Source: an uncultured Clostridia bacterium | Lineage (GTDB): Bacteria; Bacillota; Clostridia; Christensenellales; CAG-138 | NCBI GenBank assembly: GCA_946411635.1 | Contig: CAMKES010000003.1 | Span: forward strand, 92,112-156,111 | Direction: 5' to 3' | DNA: 64,000 nt | In this document: positions 24,445 through 32,808 of the stretch, piece by piece | Layout: each line of letters starts with the position of its first letter | Position numbering within the stretch: the first letter of the stretch is position 1 | Made by a program: the position numbers and the translations under genes | The notes under the pieces: model-generated | Told to the model about the DNA's origin: nothing | The model's database searches: none | Seen by the model: only the letters and a program-made list of their open reading frames with translations

Positions 24445-25626
24445 TTATTCCTTCGCCGCCCGGTAGATCGCTTCCATGTCCTTCTCATACAGCGGCATGG
24501 CGCTGCCGATTTTGCCGCCGACCGCGATCGCGCAGTTTTTCGCCAGCAGTTTGAAGTCGTCTTCCGTGGGCGAAACGCCGAGTTCTTTGAGGTTCGTCGG
24601 CATGCCGATCGAGCGAAAGAACGCGGTCAAAGCGTCGATGCCTTTTTCCGCCGTTTCCTCGTCGGTTGCGCCGGGCGCGACGCCCATCACGTTCACGGCA
24701 AAGCGCACGAAGCGATGGAGGCAGTTTTTCATCACGTATCTTGCCCAGGCGGGCCACACCGCGGTCAGTCCCGCGCCGTGCGTCACGTCGTACAGCGCGC
24801 CGAGCTCGTGCTCGAGGCGGTGGCACGCCCAGTCGCCCGCGTCGTTGCCGCAGCCGGTCAGTCCGTTGTGCGAGAGCGAGCCCGCCCACATGATCTCCGC
24901 GCGCGCCGCGTAGTTTTCGGGATCGTCGCGCAGCACGAGCGCGTTGTGCATGACGGTCTTCAGCAGTCCCTCCGCGATCGCGTCGGTGAGTTCCATCCGG
25001 TTTCCGTTCACGAAATAGCGCTCCATCGTGTGCATCATGATGTCCGCGCAGCCCGCCGCGGTCTGGTACGCGGGCAGGGTCTTGGTCAGCGCCGGGTCCA
25101 TCAGCGCGAACTTCGGGCGGCACAGATCGCTGTTCACGCCGCGCTTCTTGTCTTCATAGGAGATGACGGAACTGTCGCTCATCTCGCTTCCGGATGCGGA
25201 AAGCGTCAGCACCACGCCCAGCGGATAGCACGCCTTCGGCGCGCGCGTATGCTCGTACAGCTCCTTCACGTCGTGCTCCGGCTCCGCAAGCGCGTAGGCG
25301 ATCGCCTTCGCCGAGTCGATGACGCTGCCGCCGCCGACGGCGAGCAGGAAGTCGACGCCGTTCGCTTTGCACAGCGCGACGCCCTCGTAGACCTTCTCCA
25401 GCCGCGGGTTCGGCACCACGCCGCCGAGCGTGACGTACGGGATGTTTTCCTTTTTCAGCGAGTCCTCGACGCGGGCCAGAAGCCCCGAGCGCACGGCGCT
25501 CTGTCCGCCGTAGTGGATCAGCACCTTCGTGCCGCCGAACGCCTTGACAAACTCGCCGGCGCGGGTTTCAACGTCGTGTCCGAACACGACCTTCGTGGGG
25601 GTAAACAGCGTAAAATCTCCGTTCAT
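24445..25626 (-). CDS. iron-containing alcohol dehydrogenase (butanol dehydrogenase-like)
   Basis: A 393-residue group III dehydrogenase, close to the usual 385-390 of the clostridial BDH/YugJ/YqhD branch, reducing aldehydes with NAD(P)H. GGGSVIDSAKAIA near 98-110 is the cofactor loop. Metal ligands fit D194 and H198 in ADIMMHTMERY and two histidines in RLEHELGALYDVTHGAGL. AAAGGAG precedes the ATG at 25626. It follows the M42 peptidase gene after 18 bases on the same strand. The physiological substrate is unknown; in fermenters such enzymes dispose of reducing power. Confidence 0.93.
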   Translation of the reverse strand: MNGDFTLFTPTKVVFGHDVETRAGEFVKAFGGTKVLIHYGGQSAVRSGLLARVEDSLKKENIPYVTLGGVVPNPRLEKVYEGVALCKANGVDFLLAVGGGSVIDSAKAIAYALAEPEHDVKELYEHTRAPKACYPLGVVLTLSASGSEMSDSSVISYEDKKRGVNSDLCRPKFALMDPALTKTLPAYQTAAGCADIMMHTMERYFVNGNRMELTDAIAEGLLKTVMHNALVLRDDPENYAARAEIMWAGSLSHNGLTGCGNDAGDWACHRLEHELGALYDVTHGAGLTAVWPAWARYVMKNCLHRFVRFAVNVMGVAPGATDEETAEKGIDALTAFFRSIGMPTNLKELGVSPTEDDFKLLAKNCAIAVGGKIGSAMPLYEKDMEAIYRAAKE

Positions 25627-25644
25627 GGGGTTCTCCTTTCAGGT

Positions 25645-26724
25645 TCAGAAAGATCGGATGACCGATTCGTTCAGGGAACGGATCAGCCTGAGCGCAAGCT
25701 CGACCGTCGCCTCGTAATCGCTGAGCTTCGCGAGGCAGGCGGGCGTATGGATGTAGCGTACGGGCACGCCGAGCACGATCGCGGGCGCGCCGCAAAGCTC
25801 CGACTGGATCACCGCAGCGTCGTTGCCGCCGCCCTCGCGCACCGCCGCCTGCGCGGGAACGCCTTCGCGTTCTGCCAGGTCCAGGGCGTACCGCACGAAC
25901 CGCGGGTTCGAGATGACCGACACGTCCATGAACCGGATCATGGGTCCGTTTCCGAGCCGCGTCTGCACGGCGTATTCCTCGCCGAAGGTATCGTCCGCGG
26001 GGCAGCCCTCGAACACGATCGCCGCGTCGGGACGGACGCGGTTGACCGCGATCCGGCAGCCGCGCTCGCCGACCTCCTCCTGCGCCGAAAGCACGCCGAC
26101 CACGTCGACCGCGAGCTCCTCGTCCGCGATGCGGCGCATGACCTCGATCAGCGCGGCGCAGCCGAGGCGGCAGTCGAACGCCTTTCCGGACAGCAGCCCG
26201 TGTTCGTTGTCGAAGCGGAACGGCGTATCCGGCACGACCGGCTCGCCGATGCGGATGCCGAACGCCGTCTGCGCCTCCGCCGCGTTTTTCGCGCCGACGT
26301 CGATCGAAAGATCGCGGATCTCGGGCGTGCCGGCGCGTTCCTTTTCCGCGGCGCTCATGAAGTGCGGCGGCTTCGCGGCGATCACGCCGGGGACCCAGAT
26401 CCCCTCGCGGTTTCTGACGAGCACGCGCGCGCCGGGAAGCGTCGCGCGGTTCCAGCCGCCGAGCGGCACGACGCGGAGCGTGCCGTTCGGGCGGATCGAA
26501 TGCACCATAAAGCCGACCTCGTCGCTGTGCGCGTCGAGCATCAGCACGGGCTTGTCGCCGGTGTTCCGCCTCCGGTACAGATACAGGTTCCGCAGAAAAT
26601 CCTCCGTGACGCTGCACGTGTTGCCGATCGCGCCGCGCGCGGCGCGGACCGTTTCGTCCTCAAATCCGCTCGGCGCGTTCGCTTCGCACAGCGTCCGGAT
26701 CGCGTTTCGTTCGCGTTCAGTCAT
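25645..26724 (-). CDS. M42-family metallo-aminopeptidase
   Basis: A 359-residue zinc or cobalt aminopeptidase of the M42 (glutamyl aminopeptidase / FrvX / endoglucanase-M-like) family, which forms large cytosolic assemblies. Metal ligands are visible in LDAHSDEVGFM (His, Asp), in DNEHGLLSGKAFDCRLGC (bridging Asp) and the catalytic pair in SAQEEVGERG. The C-terminal HTP segment (RYIHTPACLAK) gives the last His. GGAGGA precedes the ATG at 26724. A TATACT box with a weak -35 lies about 30 bases upstream. The frame is open far upstream, but only as a shadow of the transporter gene. Confidence 0.92.
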   Translation of the reverse strand: MTERERNAIRTLCEANAPSGFEDETVRAARGAIGNTCSVTEDFLRNLYLYRRRNTGDKPVLMLDAHSDEVGFMVHSIRPNGTLRVVPLGGWNRATLPGARVLVRNREGIWVPGVIAAKPPHFMSAAEKERAGTPEIRDLSIDVGAKNAAEAQTAFGIRIGEPVVPDTPFRFDNEHGLLSGKAFDCRLGCAALIEVMRRIADEELAVDVVGVLSAQEEVGERGCRIAVNRVRPDAAIVFEGCPADDTFGEEYAVQTRLGNGPMIRFMDVSVISNPRFVRYALDLAEREGVPAQAAVREGGGNDAAVIQSELCGAPAIVLGVPVRYIHTPACLAKLSDYEATVELALRLIRSLNESVIRSF

Positions 26725-26796
26725 ACGATGTCCTCCGTTCGGTCTTATAAAAACAGTATAGCACAGCCGTCCCGCGCGCGTAAAGCGAAACGCGCG

Positions 26797-26832
26797 AAAA
26801 AAAGCCCTCCGCCGCGGTTTGCGGCAGAGGGC
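26797..26832 (-). terminator. terminator of the lic-like operon
   Basis: GCCCTCTGCCGC stem with GCGGCGGAGGGC (about 26804-26831), followed on the minus strand by seven T. Confidence 0.85.
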
Positions 26833-26846
26833 GGACGTTGCGTCGG

Positions 26847-27818
26847 TCAGTTGCTCTTCTTTTTGAACAGGTCCTTGTAGTCGGCGCCCGCAAGAACGCC
26901 GAAGACCAGCACGACGACCGTGCACAGGATCGTGATCCAGTTCAGAAGCCCCGACGGATCCTCGCCCTTGACGAGCAGGATGATCACGGACAGGATGATC
27001 GCCCACGCGGCGTAGGTGATGTTCAGCGCCATGGACTTGGACGCGCCGATCTCGGAGATCGCGCGGTAATAGAACAGGTACGAGACCGTCGCGAACAGTG
27101 CCGCGCACGCAATGACCGGGATCAGCCAGCCGGTGCCGCTGAACAGGCTCACGATGAAGTTCCAGCCGAAGCCCCAGCGGCCGAGGATCGGCAGGATCAC
27201 CGCGCCGTACACGACGGCGGAGGTCGTCTGCCGGATCTGCAGCGCGATCTCGTCGGTGATGGCGTCGTCCTTGACGCACTTCGCGATGATGACGGCTTCA
27301 ATGCCCCAGCCGAACGCGCACATCGCGGTGCCTAAAAGACCCAGCCAGAAGTTCGTGATGTTCAGCTCCGGGCTGTAGCTCAGACCGTACACGCCCGCGA
27401 TCGTCAGCAGCAGGAAGATCCAGCGGTACCAGGACATCTTTTCCTTCAGGAAGAAGTAGGCCAGCGCCGCGCCGATGGCGGGGAAGATCGCGCTCGCGAC
27501 CGCGCCGATGGACGCGCCCATGTTCGCGATGGTCAGAACGTAGCCGGTCATGCCGATCGGACCGCCGATGACGGCGGCGAGCGCCACGAACCAGCCGCTC
27601 TTCGTTTTCAGCGCGCGGCCGACGGCGGGAAGCTTCCCGCGGACGCCGTTCCAGATGCACGCCCAGATCGCGGAGAACAGATCGTGCAGAAACGTTGCCG
27701 CAAGCGGCGCCAGAAGGACCGCCTGCTCCGTGGAGCAGAGCGGGCTCATCGCAAGCGCGATGCCGAGAATGACGGTTTCGACCGCCCAGGTGACCCCTGC
27801 AAGAATACCTGCAAACAT
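26847..27818 (-). CDS. LicB-like DMT-family transporter
   Basis: A 323-residue drug/metabolite-superfamily transporter with about ten hydrophobic segments in two EamA-like halves and a lysine-rich cytosolic tail (DLFKKKSN). Immediately upstream on the same strand are a choline-kinase-like and a nucleotidyltransferase gene, the arrangement of lic operons, where LicB imports choline. AAGGAGG lies eight bases before the ATG. It ends the operon and is followed by a strong terminator. The substrate call depends on the context. Confidence 0.85.
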   Translation of the reverse strand: MFAGILAGVTWAVETVILGIALAMSPLCSTEQAVLLAPLAATFLHDLFSAIWACIWNGVRGKLPAVGRALKTKSGWFVALAAVIGGPIGMTGYVLTIANMGASIGAVASAIFPAIGAALAYFFLKEKMSWYRWIFLLLTIAGVYGLSYSPELNITNFWLGLLGTAMCAFGWGIEAVIIAKCVKDDAITDEIALQIRQTTSAVVYGAVILPILGRWGFGWNFIVSLFSGTGWLIPVIACAALFATVSYLFYYRAISEIGASKSMALNITYAAWAIILSVIILLVKGEDPSGLLNWITILCTVVVLVFGVLAGADYKDLFKKKSN

Positions 27819-27831
27819 GCTGCGTTCCTCC

Positions 27832-28746
27832 TTATCCGAGTTTCCGGTACGCTTCGACGTTCTGCTTCAGGCGTTCGTAGCGCGCGTCGGCGTAGTCCTG
27901 CATGAACTGTCCGTCGAACGGCACGCGGGTGAGGCCCCAGAGCGTCCACAGATAATCGACGTACGTCTTTGCGGCGACGAAGCGCTTCCGCTCGTCGACG
28001 GTCGGCGTCCGGCCGTAATACGCCTCCAGAAGCTGCGTATCGTTTTCCGGCGTGTATTCGGCTTCGATGGACAGGCAGGAGAGGTCCCACATCGCCTCGT
28101 TCATGCCGCTGTACTCCCAGTCGATGAGATAGAGCCGGCCGGTCCCGTCGATGACCCAGTTGTCCACCAGCGAATCGTTGTGGCACGGCACGCGCGGCGC
28201 GGCGCCGTTTCGGTCGACCTCGGCCTTGATGTCCATGACCGCCTGCTTCACGGCTTCGTAGTCGTCATAGAACGCCACGCCGCCGTCGCGGATGATCCGC
28301 TCGTACAGGTCCGCCATCTCGAACACCTCGAAGCGGACGCCGGTGTCGACGCCGCAGGTGTGGAGCTTTTTGAAGATCGCGGCCGCCTGGCGCAGGATCT
28401 CCGGCTTTTTCATCGTGTCCGCGCTGTTCGGCTGCGGATCGCGGATGAATTCCATGACCTTGCGTCCGGTGTCGTCGAAGTACAGCAGCGGGGCGTCGAT
28501 GCCCAGCCTGCACGCAAGCTCGGTGCTCTTGCGCTCGTCGGCGCGGTTGATCATTTCCTCGGTGCCTTCGCCGGGGATGCGGACGAGGTACTGAAGCCCG
28601 TCGGTCCGCGTGATCCGGTAGGAATGGTTCGTCATGCCGCCGAGACGGCGGATGTCGATCCAGATATCCTCGCCGAACGTGAGCTTCATCAGCTCCGCAA
28701 GCTTCGGGATATCGTTCTTTTCGATCGTTCTGACCAGTTCTGACAT
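27832..28746 (-). CDS. LicA-like choline/ethanolamine kinase family phosphotransferase
   Basis: A 304-residue cytosolic kinase of the APH / choline-kinase fold. The N-lobe has RLGGMTNHSYRIT (about 40-52) and YLVRIPGEGTEEMINR. The catalytic loop is PCHNDSLVDNWV, with the Asp and Asn required for phosphate transfer, and the metal Asp is in LIDWEYSGMNEAMWDLS. This matches LicA, which makes phosphocholine. AAAGGAG precedes the ATG at 28746. It lies 26 bases after the nucleotidyltransferase gene and 13 bases before the transporter, so it is the middle gene of the operon. Confidence 0.9.
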   Translation of the reverse strand: MSELVRTIEKNDIPKLAELMKLTFGEDIWIDIRRLGGMTNHSYRITRTDGLQYLVRIPGEGTEEMINRADERKSTELACRLGIDAPLLYFDDTGRKVMEFIRDPQPNSADTMKKPEILRQAAAIFKKLHTCGVDTGVRFEVFEMADLYERIIRDGGVAFYDDYEAVKQAVMDIKAEVDRNGAAPRVPCHNDSLVDNWVIDGTGRLYLIDWEYSGMNEAMWDLSCLSIEAEYTPENDTQLLEAYYGRTPTVDERKRFVAAKTYVDYLWTLWGLTRVPFDGQFMQDYADARYERLKQNVEAYRKLG

Positions 28747-28772
28747 ACGGTATTCTCCTTTTTGAAAATCGT

Positions 28773-29849
28773 TTATTCTGCTTCGACGGGCACGACGTCC
28801 GCGCCCGTACGGTCGTTTCGGCGTTTCCAGAGATACGGTTTTCCCTTCGCCGTGAACGTAAAGGCAACCGCATCCGATACGTTCTTCACGGGCCGGAAGC
28901 CCGCGATCTCGCGCTGTTCGCATCCGAGCCGGTCGGCGATCTCCTTGATGATGCGGCTCTGCGGTTCGTCGACGTAGCGCGGATCGAACGCGCGCAGCTC
29001 GTCCAGCGAATCGAATTCAAAGATCGAGCCGTCCGGATACACCCGGATCTCCATCGGCGGAAGCGACGCGGCGCGTTCCATGAGGATCGTTTCCCACAGC
29101 GCCTGATCGTACTGTCCGACGGACTGATCCGCCTCGAGGATCGAAAGCATCGCCGCCGAGAACGCGTGATCCCAGTAGACGTGCCCGAGCATGATGTCGC
29201 CCTCGGTCCCGCCGATCGTGACGCTCCGGATGCAGCCGTTTTCGTCGGGCGTCATGTACCATTCGTTCGTCGGCTCCGCAGTGCGGATCGCGGCGTAGTA
29301 GCTCCGGTACACGTGATCGGTGAACGGATTCACCGCGAAATAGTCGTCCGACGAGCAGATATAGCTGTTGCGGATGTGATCCTTCGCGCAGTAGAGCGTG
29401 TAGGTGTTGTTCTTCACGTCGTAGAGCGGGTTCACGACGATCGTGATCCCTTCGTACTTGTCCGCGAGATAGAGGAAGTCCTCGCTCCGGTAGCCGAGGA
29501 TCAGCACGATCTTCTGAACGCCCGCCTCGTGCAGCTGCTCGATCTGCCGTTCGATGAGCACCTCGCCCTTCACGTTTAAAAGGCCCTTCGGCTTCTCGAG
29601 CGAAAGCGGAACGAACCGCGACGAAAGCCCCGCCGCCATGATGACCGCGTTGTCCACCCGATACGGCGCCAGCGCTTCGACACCCGCCCCGGTGATCCCG
29701 TTTTCGTCCGTCAGTCCCGCGCCGCGGAATCGTTCGAGCAGCCGGGAAACGGTTTCGTCCGGCATCCCGGTCTCTTCGCCGAGGCGCCCGGAACTCTGCA
29801 TCCCGCACCGGCGGATCGCGTACAGCAGCGTAAACTCGTCTTTCGTCAT
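28773..29849 (-). CDS. LicC-like nucleotidyltransferase with N-terminal winged-helix domain
   Basis: A 358-residue fusion. Residues 1-62 look like a MarR-type winged helix (FTLLYAIRR, GMPDETVSRLLERFRGAGL, then a short wing). Residues 67-290 are a nucleotidyltransferase: NAVIMAAGLSSRFVPLS and KPKGLLNVKGE at the nucleotide site, ICSSDDYFAVNPF for the metal Asp. This fits CTP:phosphocholine cytidylyltransferase (LicC). The last 60 residues (RIIKEIADRLG, then a GFRPVKNVSDAVAFTF-GKPYLWK pattern) resemble the beginning of a choline-kinase N-lobe in degraded form. A GAGGGG site precedes the ATG. First gene of the operon. Confidence 0.85.
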   Translation of the reverse strand: MTKDEFTLLYAIRRCGMQSSGRLGEETGMPDETVSRLLERFRGAGLTDENGITGAGVEALAPYRVDNAVIMAAGLSSRFVPLSLEKPKGLLNVKGEVLIERQIEQLHEAGVQKIVLILGYRSEDFLYLADKYEGITIVVNPLYDVKNNTYTLYCAKDHIRNSYICSSDDYFAVNPFTDHVYRSYYAAIRTAEPTNEWYMTPDENGCIRSVTIGGTEGDIMLGHVYWDHAFSAAMLSILEADQSVGQYDQALWETILMERAASLPPMEIRVYPDGSIFEFDSLDELRAFDPRYVDEPQSRIIKEIADRLGCEQREIAGFRPVKNVSDAVAFTFTAKGKPYLWKRRNDRTGADVVPVEAE

Positions 29850-29879
29850 GGCAGTCCCCTCACGTGTTCATTCCTGTGC

Positions 29880-29908
29880 ATTATAAGCCTAATATTGAAC
29901 ATCGTCAA
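29880..29908 (-). promoter_or_regulatory. promoter of the licC-licA-licB-like operon
   Basis: Minus strand TTGACG (29908-29903), 17-base spacer, TATAAT (29885-29880). Confidence 0.85.
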
Positions 29909-29981
29909 GGGGGCGTGTCGAAGACGCGGGAAATATAGGATCGCGTGCGGACGGTCCGCGCGGTTTTTTCCCGCCGCCGGA

Positions 29982-30010
29982 TTGATTCGGACGGCGAATC
30001 GTGGTATGGT
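29982..30010 (+). promoter_or_regulatory. probable promoter of the tandem flavodoxin gene
   Basis: TTGATT (29982-29987), 17-base spacer, TATGGT (30005-30010). Confidence 0.55.
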
Positions 30011-30041
30011 ATACGGGAACGACGGATAAGGACGGTGGAAC

Positions 30042-31433
30042 ATGAACATTCTGGTACTGAACGGCTCGCCGAAGGGCGAAAACAGCGTCACCCTGCAGAC
30101 GGTGCGCTATCTCGAAAAGCGGTTTCCGGACGAGACCTTTTCGGTCCTGCACGTCGGACAGCGCATCAAACGCATCGAAAAGGACTTCACGGAGGCGGAG
30201 GCGGCGCTGAAGGACGCGGACCTGCTGCTGTTCTGCTACCCGGTCTACACGTTTCTCGTGCCGAGCCAGCTGCACCGGTTCATCGAGCTTCTGAAGGCGA
30301 GCGGCGCCGACCTTTCCGGCAAGTGCGCCGCGCAGCTTTCGACCTCGCTGCATTTCTACGATATCACCGCGCACCGCTTCATCCGCGACAACTGCGACGA
30401 TCTGGGACTTTTCTATCTCGGCGGGCTGTCCGCGGACATGGAGGATCTTCTGAAGGAGCGGGGACGGACCGAGGCGGAGGACTTTTTCCGCTTCCTGCTG
30501 TGGCGGAAGGAACGCGGTCTTTCGGAACCGAAGCGCTGCGCGCCGAAGCCGTTCACGCCGGTCCCGCTTTCCGAAACGGCGCGGCCCGCGATGCTTTCGG
30601 GCGGCAGGGTCGCCGTCGTCGCGGATTACGATCCGGAGGCGGACGGTCCGGTCCGGGCGCTGGTCGCGCGGTTTCTGCGGATCGCGCCGTTTGAAACGAC
30701 GCTCGTCAATCTGCGCGAGTTTCCGTTCGCGGGCGGCTGTCTCGGCTGCTTTCAATGCGCCGCGAGCGGCGCGTGCGTCTATCGGGACGGCTTCGACGCC
30801 TTCCTGCGGGAGAAGATCCAGAGCGCGGACGCGATCGTCTACGCGTTCCGGATCGCGGATCACTCGATGGGATACCGCATGAAGCTGTACGACGACCGGC
30901 AGTTCTGCAACGGACACCGCACGGTCACGATGGGCAAGCCCGTGGGCTACCTGATCTCCGGTCCGCTTTCGGACGAGGGCAACCTTCAGACGGTCATCGA
31001 GGCGCGCGCCGAGGTCGGCGGCAACTTCCTCGCGGGCGTGGCGACCGACGAACGCGACCCGGACACGGCGATCGAAGCGCTTGCGGACACGCTGCGCTAC
31101 GCGGTCGATCACGCGTACCGCCCGCCGAAATCGTTCTGGGGCGTGGGCGGCATGAAGATCTTCCGCGACCTCATCTATCAGATGCGCGGGCTCATGCGCG
31201 AGGATCACCGATTCTACAAAAAGCACGGCTTTTACGACTTCCCGCAGAAGCGCAGGGGCCGCATTTTCGGCATGTATCTGGTCGGCGCCATGATGCGGAG
31301 CAAACGCCTTTCGAAGAAACTCGGCGGCAGAATGACCGAGGGCATGCTGATGCCGTACAAAAAGGCGCTCGAGAAGGCGGAAAAGCGCCGGTCCGGCGCG
31401 GAAACGGCGGACGGAAGCCCGTCCCGGACTTGA
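30042..31433 (+). CDS. tandem flavodoxin-fold NAD(P)H-dependent oxidoreductase
   Basis: A 463-residue protein holding two flavodoxin-like domains. Domain 1 (1-165) begins VLNGSPKGENSVTLQT with LFCYPVYTFLVPSQLHRFIE as the second FMN loop. Domain 2 (about 188-355) begins GRVAVVADYDPEADGPVRA and includes GCLGCFQCAASGACVYRD, a Cys cluster like that of iron-sulfur flavoproteins. The C-terminal 100 residues are basic and helical (FRDLIYQMRGLMREDHRFYKKHGFYDFP). Domain 2's phosphate loop is degenerate. GGACGGTGG precedes the ATG. Electron donor and acceptor unknown. Confidence 0.82.
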   Translation: MNILVLNGSPKGENSVTLQTVRYLEKRFPDETFSVLHVGQRIKRIEKDFTEAEAALKDADLLLFCYPVYTFLVPSQLHRFIELLKASGADLSGKCAAQLSTSLHFYDITAHRFIRDNCDDLGLFYLGGLSADMEDLLKERGRTEAEDFFRFLLWRKERGLSEPKRCAPKPFTPVPLSETARPAMLSGGRVAVVADYDPEADGPVRALVARFLRIAPFETTLVNLREFPFAGGCLGCFQCAASGACVYRDGFDAFLREKIQSADAIVYAFRIADHSMGYRMKLYDDRQFCNGHRTVTMGKPVGYLISGPLSDEGNLQTVIEARAEVGGNFLAGVATDERDPDTAIEALADTLRYAVDHAYRPPKSFWGVGGMKIFRDLIYQMRGLMREDHRFYKKHGFYDFPQKRRGRIFGMYLVGAMMRSKRLSKKLGGRMTEGMLMPYKKALEKAEKRRSGAETADGSPSRT

Positions 31434-31458
31434 TTTTTGGTCCGGACTGCGATATGAT
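31430..31458 (+). promoter_or_regulatory. promoter of the flippase-like gene
   Basis: TTGATT (31430-31435, over the previous stop), 17-base spacer, TATGAT (31453-31458). An 8-base hairpin (31479-31497) follows in the leader, just before the ribosome site. Confidence 0.6.
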
Positions 31459-31510
31459 AACTCCGTGTGGAGAGACTGTCCGCGGCGCTGCCGCGGAAGA
31501 GGGAGGCGCT

Positions 31511-32644
31511 TTGATCGAGGAGAAGCTGCCGATCTCGAAAGAGACGGCGGAGGAGCTGGCGGAAAACGAAAACCGCCTGATCCCGAAACCCAAAGGCAAA
31601 AAGCAGAGGATCATCCGGATCGTCGGCGTGATCGCGTTCGTTCTGATCAACGCGGTCGTGCTGTTCTTTACCGCGCGCAACGACTTTTCCAAGAAGCCGG
31701 TCGAGCGTCCGGAGCCGTTCGGCGCGCAGAGCATCCTGTTTCTGCTCTGCGCGATCGCGTGTCCGCTCGTCGCGCTCGGGCTGGAAACGGTCAAGTATCT
31801 CCTGATGATGCGCCGCCTCGGCGAGCGCGTTTCCGTGCGTACGGCGTTCGAAACGAGCGCGCTCGGCAAGTATTACGACAACGTCACGCCGTTCGGCACG
31901 GGCGGGCAGCCGTTCCAGATCTGGAACCTGCACAAGAACGGATACACGAGCGGCGCCTCTTCCGCGATGCCGCTGGCGTCGTTCATCACGGCGCAGGTCG
32001 CGTTCGTCCTGCTCGCGCTCGTGATGTTCTTCATCAACAACAGCGTTTCCGGCGTCGTCGGCGTCAAGATCATCGCGTACGTCGGGCTCGTGATGTACAT
32101 GATCGTTCCGCTCATGATCGTTCTGACGGCGATCGCCCCGCGCATCACGGCGAAGATCATCAACTTTTTCGTGCGGATCGGCGCGAAGCTCCGGCTCGTC
32201 AAGGACCCCGGCAAGACCACGCGAAAGATCGAAGACGGGCTCAAGCGGTACTCCGCGAGCCTCCGGTACATGGCGCGAAGCCCCATGCTTCTGACGGAGC
32301 TTCTGATCCTGTCGGTCCTGTATCAGATCGCGATCCTGAGCATTCCGTACTTCGTCGTGCGCGTGTTCGGCGTGCAGACGAGCTTCTGGCAGGCGCTGAC
32401 GCTGTGCCTGTACGTGTACGCCTCGATCACGATCGTGCCGACGCCCGGCAACGCGGGCGCGGCGGAGGGCTCGTTCTACCTGCTGTTCAACCAGCTCGAA
32501 TCGAACGGCCTCTTCTGGGCGATGCTGATCTGGCGCTTCCTGTGCTACTATTCGTTCATCCTCATCGGCATGCTGATCTACGGCTTCCGCGCGGTGGAGA
32601 GCGCGGTCAAAAGCCGCATCCGCGCGCGGAAAAAGACCCGGTAG
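31511..32644 (+). CDS. flippase-like (LPG synthase transmembrane / UPF0104) membrane protein
   Basis: A 377-residue integral membrane protein with about eight hydrophobic segments, of the family related to the flippase half of MprF. Hallmarks are KYYDNVTPFGTGGQPFQIW (about 118-136) and IVPTPGNAGAAEGSFYLLF (about 318-336). A charged N-terminal tail (EEKLPISKETAEELAENENR) precedes the first helix. The start is TTG at 31511, four bases after GAGGGAGG; the in-frame ATG at 31455 lies inside the -10 box and is excluded. It may move lipids or glycolipids; no synthase domain is attached. Confidence 0.85.
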   Translation: MIEEKLPISKETAEELAENENRLIPKPKGKKQRIIRIVGVIAFVLINAVVLFFTARNDFSKKPVERPEPFGAQSILFLLCAIACPLVALGLETVKYLLMMRRLGERVSVRTAFETSALGKYYDNVTPFGTGGQPFQIWNLHKNGYTSGASSAMPLASFITAQVAFVLLALVMFFINNSVSGVVGVKIIAYVGLVMYMIVPLMIVLTAIAPRITAKIINFFVRIGAKLRLVKDPGKTTRKIEDGLKRYSASLRYMARSPMLLTELLILSVLYQIAILSIPYFVVRVFGVQTSFWQALTLCLYVYASITIVPTPGNAGAAEGSFYLLFNQLESNGLFWAMLIWRFLCYYSFILIGMLIYGFRAVESAVKSRIRARKKTR

Positions 32645-32659
32645 GAACGGCGTGCGATC

Positions 32660-32686
32660 AAAAGAGGGCAGACCCTCTTTTTTTCT
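32660..32686 (+). terminator. terminator of the flippase-like gene
   Basis: AAAAGAGGG stem with CCCTCTTTT (loop CAGA), running into T residues. Confidence 0.8.
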
Positions 32687-32740
32687 TTGCCAAAAAACGG
32701 GATCGGACCGAAAAAACACGCGAAAACCGGCGATTTCGGT

Positions 32741-32769
32741 TTGCTTTCCCGCCGGTTCTCTGATATACT
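32741..32769 (+). promoter_or_regulatory. promoter of the first LRR gene
   Basis: TTGCTT (32741-32746), 17-base spacer, TATACT (32764-32769). Confidence 0.65.
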
Positions 32770-32808
32770 GTATATGATATCCAATACAGACAGAGGGGAG
32801 ATCGAACC

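Noticed and set aside
24715..26880. 721-codon plus-strand frame across the dehydrogenase and peptidase genes
   Set aside because: No domain and no ribosome site; it lies opposite two well-supported genes.
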